Positions 44,897 through 51,861 of a stretch of 64,000 nucleotides of DNA are shown in pieces; position 1 is the stretch's first letter; every line of letters begins with the position of its first letter. The position numbers and the translations under genes were made by a program. The stretch is taken from positions 34,510-98,509 of IMG/VR virus record IMGVR_UViG_3300046368_000687; one strand, given 5' to 3'. The DNA comes from a virus. A model generated the notes under the pieces. It had not been told where the DNA came from. It made no database searches and saw nothing but the letters and a program-made list of their open reading frames with translations.

Positions 44897-45169
44897 TTAA
44901 TAATATTCTTCTACCACAGGAGAGTTCAACCAGTTGTTGAGACAATAGTTCTCAAGCTCGCGGATCACCCGACCATAGAACTGATACTTGCGCTCTGCTT
45001 CAGCGTGGCTTATCTCTCCATCACAGTGTAGGTTCTCAGGTGACAAATCTCTGTCCAGTCTACGTGCAATAGTGTCCACACTCTTCTGGCTAAGTGGAAA
45101 GGTGATGTTGGTGCCATAAAAGCCACCGAACATCAAGTTTTCGTTTATATAGTTGTTGAGGTTTTTCAT
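44897..45169 (-). CDS. Unknown early protein
   Basis: 90 residues from the ATG at 45169, chosen over a GTG at 45181 because GAGG sits correctly before the ATG. It begins inside the last bases before the upstream gene's stop, so translation is coupled. No motif recognised. Confidence 0.65.
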   Translation of the reverse strand: MKNLNNYINENLMFGGFYGTNITFPLSQKSVDTIARRLDRDLSPENLHCDGEISHAEAERKYQFYGRVIRELENYCLNNWLNSPVVEEYY

Positions 45170-45170
45170 A

Positions 45171-45440
45171 TTAGGCCTCACACACTGCTAGGACACCTGG
45201 ATTGATCCATTCGGCATACAAGCCCAGTGGATCCAGTATATCATTGATACGGTTGCTTACGCCCATGATGTAGCCAGTGCAATCACCGTCTGTCATCATA
45301 TAGTAGTCAGCCCATGTGTGGTGCTCATCACCACTCTCTGCACTGATGCGAAAGCTGTCTTCGCCGTAGTATCCACCTTCAATAGTTGGACAACCAATCT
45401 TGTTCAATTGATTGTATGCTGTTCTTAAATTGCGTTTCAT
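45171..45440 (-). CDS. Unknown early protein
   Basis: 89 residues; leader GAGGGCATTTAC. The sequence (YNQLNKIGCPTIEGGYYGEDSF, then DGDCTGYIMGVSNRINDIL) is acidic and looks folded. First gene of a two-gene operon from promoter 45476-45504. No family recognised. Confidence 0.65.
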   Translation of the reverse strand: MKRNLRTAYNQLNKIGCPTIEGGYYGEDSFRISAESGDEHHTWADYYMMTDGDCTGYIMGVSNRINDILDPLGLYAEWINPGVLAVCEA

Positions 45441-45475
45441 GTAAATGCCCTCTACATTGTTTTGTTTATACTAAT

Positions 45476-45504
45476 ATTATACGACAGGATTGGTATGCTG
45501 TCAA
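45476..45504 (-). promoter_or_regulatory. Early promoter P10, perfect -10
   Basis: Minus strand TTGACA, 17-bp spacer, TATAAT. The TGA stop of the 42-residue upstream gene lies inside the -35 hexamer. Confidence 0.9.
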
Positions 45505-45629
45505 CCAAAAAATTGAATTAAATTCCACCAAGTAAGACTAGGTCCTTGTCCAAAGTCAATCCATCCAAATGCGAATATTGCGATAACAGCGTAACCAAAC
45601 AGTTCGCCTACCCATTCCTTGCGAGTCAT
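45501..45629 (-). CDS. 42-residue membrane micropeptide
   Basis: Starts with TAATG coupling to the gene at 45629-45847. One membrane span (about residues 11-24, FGYAVIAIFAFGW) and a Trp pair near the end. Its stop codon is built into the next promoter. Too short for motif assignment; superinfection or membrane effects are possible for such peptides. Confidence 0.6.
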   Translation of the reverse strand: MTRKEWVGELFGYAVIAIFAFGWIDFGQGPSLTWWNLIQFFG

Positions 45630-45847
45630 TACAATTCCTCCGATTGATCTTCTGCGAAGCGGAACAAGTCTAGTGCTAATGACCTAGCTTCGTCTTTGCT
45701 GAGCTGTATGCTTTGGAAGAACTTGTCTGCTGTAGTCAGCGGACCTAAGTTGGCAGCACGAGGTGTAGTGACTTGAACTTTAAGTTCTCCTCCCCAGAAG
45801 CGTGTAAGGCTTACATCTTTGGTGTTGCTTTTTAATTCTGTTGACAT
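45629..45847 (-). CDS. Unknown early protein
   Basis: 72 residues; leader has AGGAGGGC. KVQVTTPRAANLGPLTTADKFF resembles small phage proteins of unknown role; the C-terminus is acidic. Shares one base with the following micropeptide gene. Confidence 0.65.
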   Translation of the reverse strand: MSTELKSNTKDVSLTRFWGGELKVQVTTPRAANLGPLTTADKFFQSIQLSKDEARSLALDLFRFAEDQSEEL

Positions 45848-45877
45848 GGAGCCCTCCTAATGTCTGTTTATATTAAT

Positions 45878-45906
45878 AGTATACGACAGGTTGTACTAGT
45901 TGTCAA
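45878..45906 (-). promoter_or_regulatory. Early promoter P9
   Basis: Minus strand TTGACA, 17-bp spacer, TATACT. Confidence 0.85.
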
Positions 45907-46181
45907 CCATAAATATTATGTTTCTTGGTATACCATTTCTCTACTACAGGAAGACCAAACTCGTCTTCGTCTACACACACTACCACACGAGTCTTCATCA
46001 CGTGAGCATAACGATATCCTTGATCGCCACACACGCCTGCACCACCAGTCCAAACCTTGTGTGGAAAGTCTTCGTTGATGTTATTGAGCACATCGTTGTT
46101 GATGCTCCATTCAAACCAGTTGCCAGTGTCCTTCTCTTGGAATGCACCAACTGGATCCTTTGTGTGAGTGTAGTATGCCAT
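45903..46181 (-). CDS. Unknown early protein
   Basis: 92 residues, leader GGAGGGC. Aromatic and acidic; contains DFPHKVWTGGAGVCGDQG. The last codons overlap the next promoter's -35 region. No family recognised. Confidence 0.65.
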   Translation of the reverse strand: MAYYTHTKDPVGAFQEKDTGNWFEWSINNDVLNNINEDFPHKVWTGGAGVCGDQGYRYAHVMKTRVVVCVDEDEFGLPVVEKWYTKKHNIYG

Positions 46182-46213
46182 TGGAGCCCTCCGTTGTGTC
46201 TAACTATACATAT

Positions 46214-46242
46214 AATATAGCATGAGAATACTCAGTTGTCAA
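46214..46242 (-). promoter_or_regulatory. Early promoter P8
   Basis: Minus strand TTGACA, 17-bp spacer, TATATT. Confidence 0.85.
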
Positions 46243-46260
46243 CCACTATTTTAAAAGAAT

Positions 46261-46366
46261 TGTAGCAGCAGGATGAGGGCGGTCCTGCTGCTACATGGTT
46301 GGAAGCGCAGCGTGAGGGCATTGCATTGCTTCCTATGTGCTGCTAAGGGAGGGCACCTTTAGCAGC
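46261..46366. ncRNA. Three consecutive hairpins with a shared loop motif (candidate structured RNA)
   Basis: Hairpin 1: 13-bp perfect stem (46261-46273 with 46283-46295). Hairpin 2: GGAAGC with GCTTCC (46301-46333). Hairpin 3: GCTGCTAAGG with CCTTTAGCAGC, one T bulged (46339-46366). Each loop contains GAGGGC on the + strand (GCCCTC on the minus strand). The minus-strand early genes use GAGGGC-type ribosome sites. Hairpin 1 is followed leftward by a T-rich tract and may also end the ATPase transcript. Confidence 0.5.
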
Positions 46367-46387
46367 GTTTGTACGATGTGCGGAGCT

Positions 46388-47389
46388 CTATGCTCGACGC
46401 ATCACCGTATTCTCTGCAAAGGCTTCCCAATCGTCTGGGAATGCCACTGCTAGATCCGCTACCTTGAGCACTGTACGCAATGACAGCTCACGTAGTCGGT
46501 TCTTATTAATATCAACGAAGTCTACGATCTCGTCCTTGATCTCTTGATCTAGCTTGTATGCATTGAGCATACCGTCCATCACAACCTGCTTGATACGCAG
46601 CATCTTGTCACGGTCTGTGTCAATTGTAAGGTCCATATAGTGGCAACGTGACTCTAGTGCTTCTAGGTGCTCCTTTAGCTTGCCTTTGACTTTGTCAAAC
46701 TTCATGTTGGTAATAAAGATAGCAGATGCTTTAAACTCAAACGAGTCTGGCACACCTTCGTTGCGCAGCTTGAATGAATCAGTGTTCCAATGGATCATTC
46801 TACGACCCTTGCTGTCTAGTGCAGCTTTTAGAATGTTAAGGCTTAGATCGTCTTGGAAGATGCTGTCACAGTCATCAAATACCACAACGTTACCTTTGTC
46901 TGCCATGCCATAGAGCTTGCAGTACAATCCAATAGGTGACATAGCACCTTTGATCACTTCATACTTGCGTGTACCTCCTAAGGCTTCTAGAGTCTTGTAG
47001 CGGTCTAGTACTTCTTCAACACCATGCGACTTGCCTACACCTGGAGGGCCACTTACGATCATTGCACGTACATCACCCTTCTTGACTGCCTTAGTCATGT
47101 CGCCTAGCATGTTAAAACGTTTGCGCAAGCGTTCTACAATTGCAGCATCACTCTCGTCTTCAGGAGCAGCGACGGCTACGGAGTCATCAACTTCAACGAA
47201 GTCTTGCTCACTGTCTACATAGACTTTGATATTGCGATCTGGATAACCAGACACTGCACTACCGTCTACTGTTACGTAGCCGCCGCGAACACCTATCTTG
47301 AATCCTTGTGATAATGGAAGTACTTTATCTGCCACTTCGATGTTTCTACCCTTAAAGCTAAAATAGCCACTGTTGAATCTAACGTTCAT
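46388..47389 (-). CDS. AAA+ ATPase
   Basis: 333 residues from the ATG at 47389 (GAGGGTAAG upstream). Walker A is GPPGVGKSHG, and NVVVFDDCDSIFQ is the Walker B with DD. AIFITNMKF is a sensor 1-like strand. The N-terminal 90 residues are a separate beta domain. Related AAA ATPases are common in marine T4-type phages; the substrate is unknown. Single-gene unit behind promoter 47420-47448. Confidence 0.8.
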   Translation of the reverse strand: MNVRFNSGYFSFKGRNIEVADKVLPLSQGFKIGVRGGYVTVDGSAVSGYPDRNIKVYVDSEQDFVEVDDSVAVAAPEDESDAAIVERLRKRFNMLGDMTKAVKKGDVRAMIVSGPPGVGKSHGVEEVLDRYKTLEALGGTRKYEVIKGAMSPIGLYCKLYGMADKGNVVVFDDCDSIFQDDLSLNILKAALDSKGRRMIHWNTDSFKLRNEGVPDSFEFKASAIFITNMKFDKVKGKLKEHLEALESRCHYMDLTIDTDRDKMLRIKQVVMDGMLNAYKLDQEIKDEIVDFVDINKNRLRELSLRTVLKVADLAVAFPDDWEAFAENTVMRRA

Positions 47390-47419
47390 CTTACCCTCAT
47401 AAGTTGTTTTGTTACGTAT

Positions 47420-47448
47420 ACTATACGACATAGTCATTCGCTTGTCAA
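47420..47448 (-). promoter_or_regulatory. Early promoter P7
   Basis: Minus strand TTGACA, 17-bp spacer, TATAGT. Confidence 0.85.
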
Positions 47449-47452
47449 CCCC

Positions 47453-47614
47453 TTATTGTGATAATTGATAAAAGAAAAGCATCCAACCTAGAACGCCAAT
47501 GGTTGCTGCTGCTACTACAGGAACGTTCATAGCACGGATAATCATAGTGACTACACCTACCGCAGCAAGTACAGCGACGAACGCAATTAGGATTTCAACT
47601 GAACCTTCAAACAT
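47453..47614 (-). CDS. 53-residue membrane protein
   Basis: TAATG coupling to the upstream gene. Two likely spans (about residues 7-25 and 31-49). No motif. Short intrinsic membrane proteins recur in this early region (45501 and 48403). Confidence 0.6.
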   Translation of the reverse strand: MFEGSVEILIAFVAVLAAVGVVTMIIRAMNVPVVAAATIGVLGWMLFFYQLSQ

Positions 47615-47931
47615 TATATCGCCTCCTCTAGTGGTGACACATCTTTGGCTGTTGACCTAATGAAGTCAGCATATTCAACGCTCTCCTTGTCCAACTCTGT
47701 CTCCCACTCATCATAGCTGCGGAACGCTACTGGATACTCCTTCTGGGAGATATCATTAGTGCCGAACTTGGCCATTACGAATGCAATCGCATCCTGAACA
47801 CGCTCTAAGTCGGACACGATGTAATCAGTGCCGCCCTTCATCTTCCAGTATGCATTACCGCTGGAGAACTTACCGTCCTCACAGTGTGCGCCATAGTTTT
47901 CTAAATACTGTGTTGAGATAACAAATTTCAT
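47614..47931 (-). CDS. Unknown early protein, conserved phage type
   Basis: 105 residues from the ATG at 47931; the longer frame to 47976 would run into the promoter. MKFVISTQYLENYGAHCEDG, then NAYWKMKGGTDYIV, is a layout familiar from other phage proteins. Acidic. First gene of a two-gene operon. Confidence 0.65.
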   Translation of the reverse strand: MKFVISTQYLENYGAHCEDGKFSSGNAYWKMKGGTDYIVSDLERVQDAIAFVMAKFGTNDISQKEYPVAFRSYDEWETELDKESVEYADFIRSTAKDVSPLEEAI

Positions 47932-47966
47932 AATCTTTAGCCCTTGTCTGTTTGCCCTATACATAT

Positions 47967-47995
47967 AATATAGCATGAGAGCAGCACATTGTCAA
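47967..47995 (-). promoter_or_regulatory. Early promoter P6
   Basis: Minus strand TTGACA, 17-bp spacer, TATATT, just downstream of the tRNA-Arg gene. Confidence 0.85.
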
Positions 47996-48015
47996 CCTCT
48001 TATTTCAAATACTTT

Positions 48016-48092
48016 TGGCGATCTCTGCAGGATTCGAACCTGCGACCTAGTGCTTAGAAGGCACTTGCTCTATCCAGCTGAGCTAAGAGACC
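48016..48092 (-). tRNA. tRNA-Arg (anticodon TCT)
   Basis: A complete cloverleaf: acceptor GGTCTCT pairs with AGAGATC (one G-U), the T-loop is TTCGAAT, and the anticodon loop is CTTCTAA. The CCA end is encoded. It reads AGA codons, which are frequent in these AT-rich genes. Confidence 0.95.
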
Positions 48093-48104
48093 AGCAGAAG
48101 TATT

Positions 48105-48188
48105 TGGTACTCGCACCCGGATTCGAACCGGGACGCCTTGCGGCAACAGATTTTAAGTCTGTAGTGTCTACCATTCCACCATGCGAGC
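48105..48188 (-). tRNA. tRNA-Leu (anticodon TAA)
   Basis: 84 nt with acceptor GCTCGCA pairing TGCGAGT, a long variable arm typical of tRNA-Leu, anticodon loop CTTAAAA and encoded CCA. It reads TTA, a common leucine codon here. Separated by 12 bases from tRNA-Arg. Confidence 0.95.
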
Positions 48189-48196
48189 AGTTCTAT

Positions 48197-48406
48197 CTAT
48201 GCTCCGTCATCCATTTCAAATGTTTCATAACGTTTGTCAAGTATCTTAGCGACTCCTGCAAACATTTCATATTGACGATCCGCTTCATGTTCAGCTTCTA
48301 CCAAACGAGCTTGCCACTTCACAAGGATGTCTTCGAACGCTGTGGTATCGCTACCAAAGGTGTCAATGTCCTTAAGGTCTTCTACGATTTCAATTAAGTC
48401 GTTCAT
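48197..48406 (-). CDS. Unknown acidic helical early protein
   Basis: 69 residues from the ATG at 48406 (ATGA overlap with the upstream micropeptide). Strongly acidic coiled-coil character. Located just upstream of the tRNAs in one transcript. No family recognised. Confidence 0.6.
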   Translation of the reverse strand: MNDLIEIVEDLKDIDTFGSDTTAFEDILVKWQARLVEAEHEADRQYEMFAGVAKILDKRYETFEMDDGA

Positions 48407-48531
48407 CCTACCATCCAATATGTTAAGCCTACAACGAGTGTCAAGTTCATTGCGAAGCTGGTTGCATTGATAAGCATTGCAGCGATCCAGCTGCGCTCTT
48501 CTACATCGTCTTCAAAATAATCGATTTCCAT
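48403..48531 (-). CDS. 42-residue membrane micropeptide
   Basis: Acidic N-terminus (EIDYFEDDVEER) then a single span (about 16-36). ATGA overlap with the downstream gene. First gene after promoter 48561-48589, in front of the tRNA operon. Confidence 0.6.
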   Translation of the reverse strand: MEIDYFEDDVEERSWIAAMLINATSFAMNLTLVVGLTYWMVG

Positions 48532-48550
48532 ATTACCCTCTTTGCCCTTA

Positions 48551-48796
48551 TTACTCTACTACTATAGCATGACGAGCGCCGGGTGTCAACCGATATTTGT
48601 TTCTTTTTCCGATAGCATAACGAACAAGCTCTTGGCGCTTCTCGTTCATTGTGTTGGTGTCGAATGGCACCTTAACAGTTTCAAGTTCATACGCCAGCTG
48701 CGATGCACAGTTGGAGATCACATCTTCTGGATCAACTTCTGCTACATTGCGTAGAAGACCCATTAGCTTCTGAAGTTCTCTTGCATTAAGTTTCAT
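48551..48796 (-). CDS. Unknown early protein
   Basis: 81 residues, start preceded by AGGAGATAGAAT. Helical; contains QKLMGLLRNVAEVDPEDVI. Its stop lies in the -10 region of the next promoter. No family recognised. Confidence 0.6.
   Translation of the reverse strand: MKLNARELQKLMGLLRNVAEVDPEDVISNCASQLAYELETVKVPFDTNTMNEKRQELVRYAIGKRNKYRLTPGARHAIVVE
48561..48589 (-). promoter_or_regulatory. Early promoter P5
   Basis: Minus strand TTGACA, 17-bp spacer, TATAGT; overlaps the end of the 81-residue gene. Confidence 0.85.
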
Positions 48797-48809
48797 ATTC
48801 TATCTCCTA

Positions 48810-49007
48810 TTAATCTAAATCACAGTACCAGTTGCCGTCTTTGAAGTCTGCACGTAATCCGCCTAGTGGAAAGTCTGTGTGCTCAAACAGCATGTAAGGA
48901 CGGTTGTCGTAGTCCATTTTCATTGTTACTACACGCACATCGTCTACTGAGATCCAACGCTTTTCGCTGTCACGGTATGCTGAGTTAAAAATGCAAATGT
49001 CTGCCAT
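48810..49007 (-). CDS. Unknown early protein
   Basis: 65 residues; start preceded by GGGAACTT. Basic/acidic mixed with several aromatic residues (GNWYCDLD at the end). First of two genes from promoter 49046-49074. Confidence 0.6.
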   Translation of the reverse strand: MADICIFNSAYRDSEKRWISVDDVRVVTMKMDYDNRPYMLFEHTDFPLGGLRADFKDGNWYCDLD

Positions 49008-49045
49008 TTTGTAAGTTCCCTCTTACTGTGTTGCCCTATACATAT

Positions 49046-49074
49046 AATATAGCATAGGGCACACTAGTTGTCAA
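49046..49074 (-). promoter_or_regulatory. Early promoter P4
   Basis: Minus strand TTGACA, 17-bp spacer, TATATT; contains the TGA stop of the upstream 40-residue gene. Confidence 0.85.
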
Positions 49075-49193
49075 CCTACTTTTTCAATAAATCTACGAAT
49101 TTGTTTTCCAACAGTTTGGCACATAGCTTCTGCATCTTCTAGTCGACTACAGATAGCAACTATTTCGCCTGAGGCATCCTTTACCTTATACAT
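49071..49193 (-). CDS. 40-residue early peptide
   Basis: Starts 8 bases inside the end of the gene at 49186 (ATGTATAA overlap), with GAGGAAGAG upstream. Includes IVAICSRLEDAEAMC and ends RRFIEKVG. Its stop sits in the -35 of the next promoter. Amphipathic helix; function unknown. Confidence 0.6.
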   Translation of the reverse strand: MYKVKDASGEIVAICSRLEDAEAMCQTVGKQIRRFIEKVG

Positions 49194-49329
49194 CCTCTTC
49201 CTCCTTAAGGCCTGCACTCACTGTGAACACTGCTCCGCCATCGCTGAAGTCAACATCCATAATCTCCCAATCGCTTCCGCTATACTTCTTGAGCACAGCT
49301 TCGATATCGTCTAGTAGAGCATCAAGCAT
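49186..49329 (-). CDS. 47-residue early peptide
   Basis: Overlaps both neighbours by 8 bases. Acidic; SDWEIMDVDFSDGGAVFTV suggests a small beta hairpin. No family recognised. Confidence 0.6.
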   Translation of the reverse strand: MLDALLDDIEAVLKKYSGSDWEIMDVDFSDGGAVFTVSAGLKEEEDV

Positions 49330-49846
49330 CCTGCAACTCCTCTTCTTCATACTCAGCTAACCGTTCGTCTAGTGCGAACTCCTCTACTAGGTACTTGGGA
49401 ACGATGTCGGTGATGGTCTTGCTGTCAGCTTCTGAATAGTCGTAGTAGTCATCGCCACCTTCACTATCCCAACAGCCTACGAAGCACATACCGCCTTCTT
49501 CATAGAAGAGTTCAATGTAGCACGAGTCCCAGTCTTGTGACAAGGTGTGCATTGCCGCAATAGGTGGAGCCCATGCAGTTTCAAAGAATCCTGTGATAGT
49601 AGCAGTGCCATCACCATTGTCGATGAACTCTAGGTTCAGCTCTGGATCCCACTTGGTGCCCCAGTTCTCGTGACACCAGTCATACCAGTTGGGTTCATCA
49701 CTAGGAGCCACAGTGCCTTCTAGTTCCTTAGGCATAGGTGCGATTGCTTGAAGCAAGCCTTCGCCTGCTTCTACTACAGGTTTCAGTTGGACGAGTGTAT
49801 CGTAATCGCCAGTGATTGTGATTGTGTTGTTGCACCAGTTAGGCAT
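49322..49846 (-). CDS. Api92-like (ferredoxin-fold) early protein
   Basis: 174 residues. MPNWCNNTITITG at the start is the signature of the Api92/DUF1281 family, found in many phages and integrative elements. The middle has WYDWCHENWGTKWDPEL, also characteristic, and the C-terminus is very acidic. TAATG coupling to the upstream gene. Biological role of the family is unclear. Confidence 0.8.
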   Translation of the reverse strand: MPNWCNNTITITGDYDTLVQLKPVVEAGEGLLQAIAPMPKELEGTVAPSDEPNWYDWCHENWGTKWDPELNLEFIDNGDGTATITGFFETAWAPPIAAMHTLSQDWDSCYIELFYEEGGMCFVGCWDSEGGDDYYDYSEADSKTITDIVPKYLVEEFALDERLAEYEEEELQDA

Positions 49847-50322
49847 TACACTACCTCCTGATCAATCATGCGTTGCATACGAGCCTTGGCAGTGCGGATT
49901 GAATCCTCCGCATCATGCAAGACTTCTTTGGTATACACTGCAATCTGTGTCCATGTACCGTCTAAGCGCAAGACATAAGCATACTCTTCACCACAGGGTG
50001 TGTTGCGCTGGAAGCACTTTTCAAACACTTCATAGGAAGCATAAGCCTTAGGACCTACATCTGTTTCGCCACGGTCACGTCCGTAGTAGACATTCTGTGC
50101 GTAATAGTTATCGTCACGGCAGTCAAAGTCTGTCTTGCTACCAATAGTGTCTGCCCAATGCGATGCGTCACCTAACTGAATAGCGGCACCAAGCAAATCT
50201 TCGTCTGCCCAGTTGTTGACTAGGTTGAAACCCAAGCCTGCTGGGTAACCGTCCCAGTGATGATATGAAGTTAAGATTGAACCGTCTGCGTTTTCGATTC
50301 CGATACGAGCTCTAGTTGCCAT
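49846..50322 (-). CDS. Conserved phage protein of unknown function
   Basis: 158 residues from the ATG at 50322 with GGAGGGC upstream. MATRARIGIENADGSI, then SYHHWDGYPAGLG, is a widely shared phage sequence pattern. The fold is unknown. First of four genes from promoter 50358-50386. Confidence 0.75.
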   Translation of the reverse strand: MATRARIGIENADGSILTSYHHWDGYPAGLGFNLVNNWADEDLLGAAIQLGDASHWADTIGSKTDFDCRDDNYYAQNVYYGRDRGETDVGPKAYASYEVFEKCFQRNTPCGEEYAYVLRLDGTWTQIAVYTKEVLHDAEDSIRTAKARMQRMIDQEVV

Positions 50323-50357
50323 TGTGGATGCCCTCCGTTTAGCGTTTCTATACAATT

Positions 50358-50386
50358 AATATAACACAGCCTTGCGGCTGTGTCAA
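50358..50386 (-). promoter_or_regulatory. Early promoter P3
   Basis: Minus strand TTGACA, 17-bp spacer, TATATT. The spacer holds a small inverted repeat (CAGCC...GGCTG). Confidence 0.85.
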
Positions 50387-50394
50387 CCTCTTTT

Positions 50395-50739
50395 TTACAT
50401 GCTCCAATAAGATTCTCTGCTGGGCGACATGTAACCTGGAGTGTTCACAGTCTCAGTGATTGGGTTTTCCTTAGCCTCATCAAAGATGCTGTACACTGTA
50501 CGCTTCTTCTCAATAGTGTCGTGGAAGTAGTTGGCCCTTGCGATGCCATAACGGAAGTGAGGATTGTTGTTTGCACTGTCGCCGTTGATACCTTCTTCAC
50601 GCCACCACTGATGGCTCCACTTGGTTAATGCTGCTCTAGCACTAGCCATAGTCTTATAGCTCTTGCGGTGATCCGGACGAACTTTGCCGTTTTTGTATCC
50701 CATAATATAAGTACTTGATTTTTCGTAAATGTAAAACAT
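50395..50739 (-). CDS. Unknown early protein
   Basis: 114 residues from the ATG at 50739 (GAGGGC upstream). KSSTYIMGYKNGKVRPDHRK, then a SARAALTKWSHQWW helix. No family recognised. Confidence 0.65.
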   Translation of the reverse strand: MFYIYEKSSTYIMGYKNGKVRPDHRKSYKTMASARAALTKWSHQWWREEGINGDSANNNPHFRYGIARANYFHDTIEKKRTVYSIFDEAKENPITETVNTPGYMSPSRESYWSM

Positions 50740-50769
50740 TGATTGCCCTCTATGTTTGTTTATACTAAC

Positions 50770-50798
50770 ACTATAGCACAAGTGCGCTATAGTGTCAA
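50770..50798 (-). promoter_or_regulatory. Early promoter P2
   Basis: Minus strand TTGACA, 17-bp spacer, TATAGT. Confidence 0.85.
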
Positions 50799-50810
50799 GT
50801 CTTTTTTTTG

Positions 50811-51098
50811 CTATACTAGCAAGTCGTCTGCTTGTGCAGTCAAGCCACTTGTTTCAAGTGCAGCTTCTAGCAGCTCATGTGCAGCGGAATCTGTAGCAAA
50901 GCCTTCTTCACTAGCAAAGTCCATGTCGCTGCTAAACATAATTCTGTCTGTTGCACGAACGTCTGCACGTAGCAGCAGCTCAACAAGTGCGTCTACACTG
51001 TCAGCAGCGCCAACAACAGCGTCTTCTACTGTTAGCTGCACTTGTGCGTCAACAGCGTTAAAAAATACAAATTTGTCATTTTGTGTATAGTGTAGCAT
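50811..51098 (-). CDS. Unknown acidic early protein
   Basis: 95 residues from the ATG at 51098 (GAGGG upstream). Repeats of D-A-V and A-A-D make it a strongly acidic, Ala-rich helical protein. It is the first gene read from the early module, so it is probably among the first phage proteins made. An inhibitor or DNA mimic role is speculative. Confidence 0.65.
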   Translation of the reverse strand: MLHYTQNDKFVFFNAVDAQVQLTVEDAVVGAADSVDALVELLLRADVRATDRIMFSSDMDFASEEGFATDSAAHELLEAALETSGLTAQADDLLV

Positions 51099-51133
51099 AA
51101 TATTTCCCTCTATGCTTGTTAACTTATACATAT

Positions 51134-51162
51134 AATATAGCACATGTATACAACGTTGTCAA
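51134..51162 (-). promoter_or_regulatory. Early promoter P1 (leftmost-reading start of early module)
   Basis: Minus strand TTGACA, 17-bp spacer, TATATT. It lies next to the 1.2-kb control region. Confidence 0.88.
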
Positions 51163-51307
51163 CCAAAAAAATAAAATAAATTTATTTTATAACCTATTGA
51201 TTTTATTAGATTCTTTCTGGTTGCAAACCTCTAGGAGTCATGTTATATTATATGTGAGGCCGGGAAAGAATGTACCGTACGGGAGGGCACGGAGCTCTGA
51301 ACCTATG

Positions 51308-51443
51308 GTTTAACGTTAAACTATCTCCTGGTCTCAAAATGGTTTAATACTAAACCTTCTCGCCAAAATGGTTTAATGTTAAACTACCTGCCTCGAGATA
51401 GTTTAATACTAAACTAGTTAGAAAATATAGTTTAATATTAAAC
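51308..51443. repeat. Array of five 14-bp palindromes
   Basis: GTTTAACGTTAAAC (51308), GTTTAATACTAAAC (51342), GTTTAATGTTAAAC (51371), GTTTAATACTAAAC (51401), GTTTAATATTAAAC (51430). Start-to-start spacing is 34, 29, 30 and 29 bp, close to three helical turns, so all sites face the same side of the helix. Two are perfect palindromes. This suits cooperative binding of a dimeric protein. Confidence 0.9.
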
Positions 51444-51861
51444 CATTCTCTCGCGGGGTCTCTAAGCTGCACACACTCCTAGCGGCGCCCCTCACATTAT
51501 CCAATGATCTCAATGACTTACAGTGTAGTATTTCTCTAATGGCCTCAAACACTTACACACAGCACATGGCCCCTCGGAACAACACTAGCTAACCTATTGA
51601 TTTAAAAGAGGATTTGATTTTGTCAACAAAAACAAAGACTTAGCAGACGAAGTTGCTATAGTATATAGTATAGTATACTAAGAGGTTGAAGTATATACTA
51701 TAAGTGTGTATAGTATAGTAGTAGACTATAGTGGAGGAAAAAGGATAATAAAATCAACTGCTTATACTATACACTTAGTGCTGAGCCTTTGTCAAGCAAG
51801 TCAAGTTCTCAAAAGTGAATATTCGCTTAAAGATCAATAGCTTACATCGTCAAGTTAACCT

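Noticed and set aside
46388-46390. Hairpins at 46261-46366 as simple terminators only
   Set aside because: Termination is plausible for the first hairpin, but the same loop hexamer in all three is not required for terminators, so it was kept as a candidate RNA element.
51308-51443. Possible CRISPR array
   Set aside because: The repeats are 14-bp palindromes with 15-20 bp gaps and differ between copies. CRISPR repeats are longer and near-identical, and no cas genes were seen.
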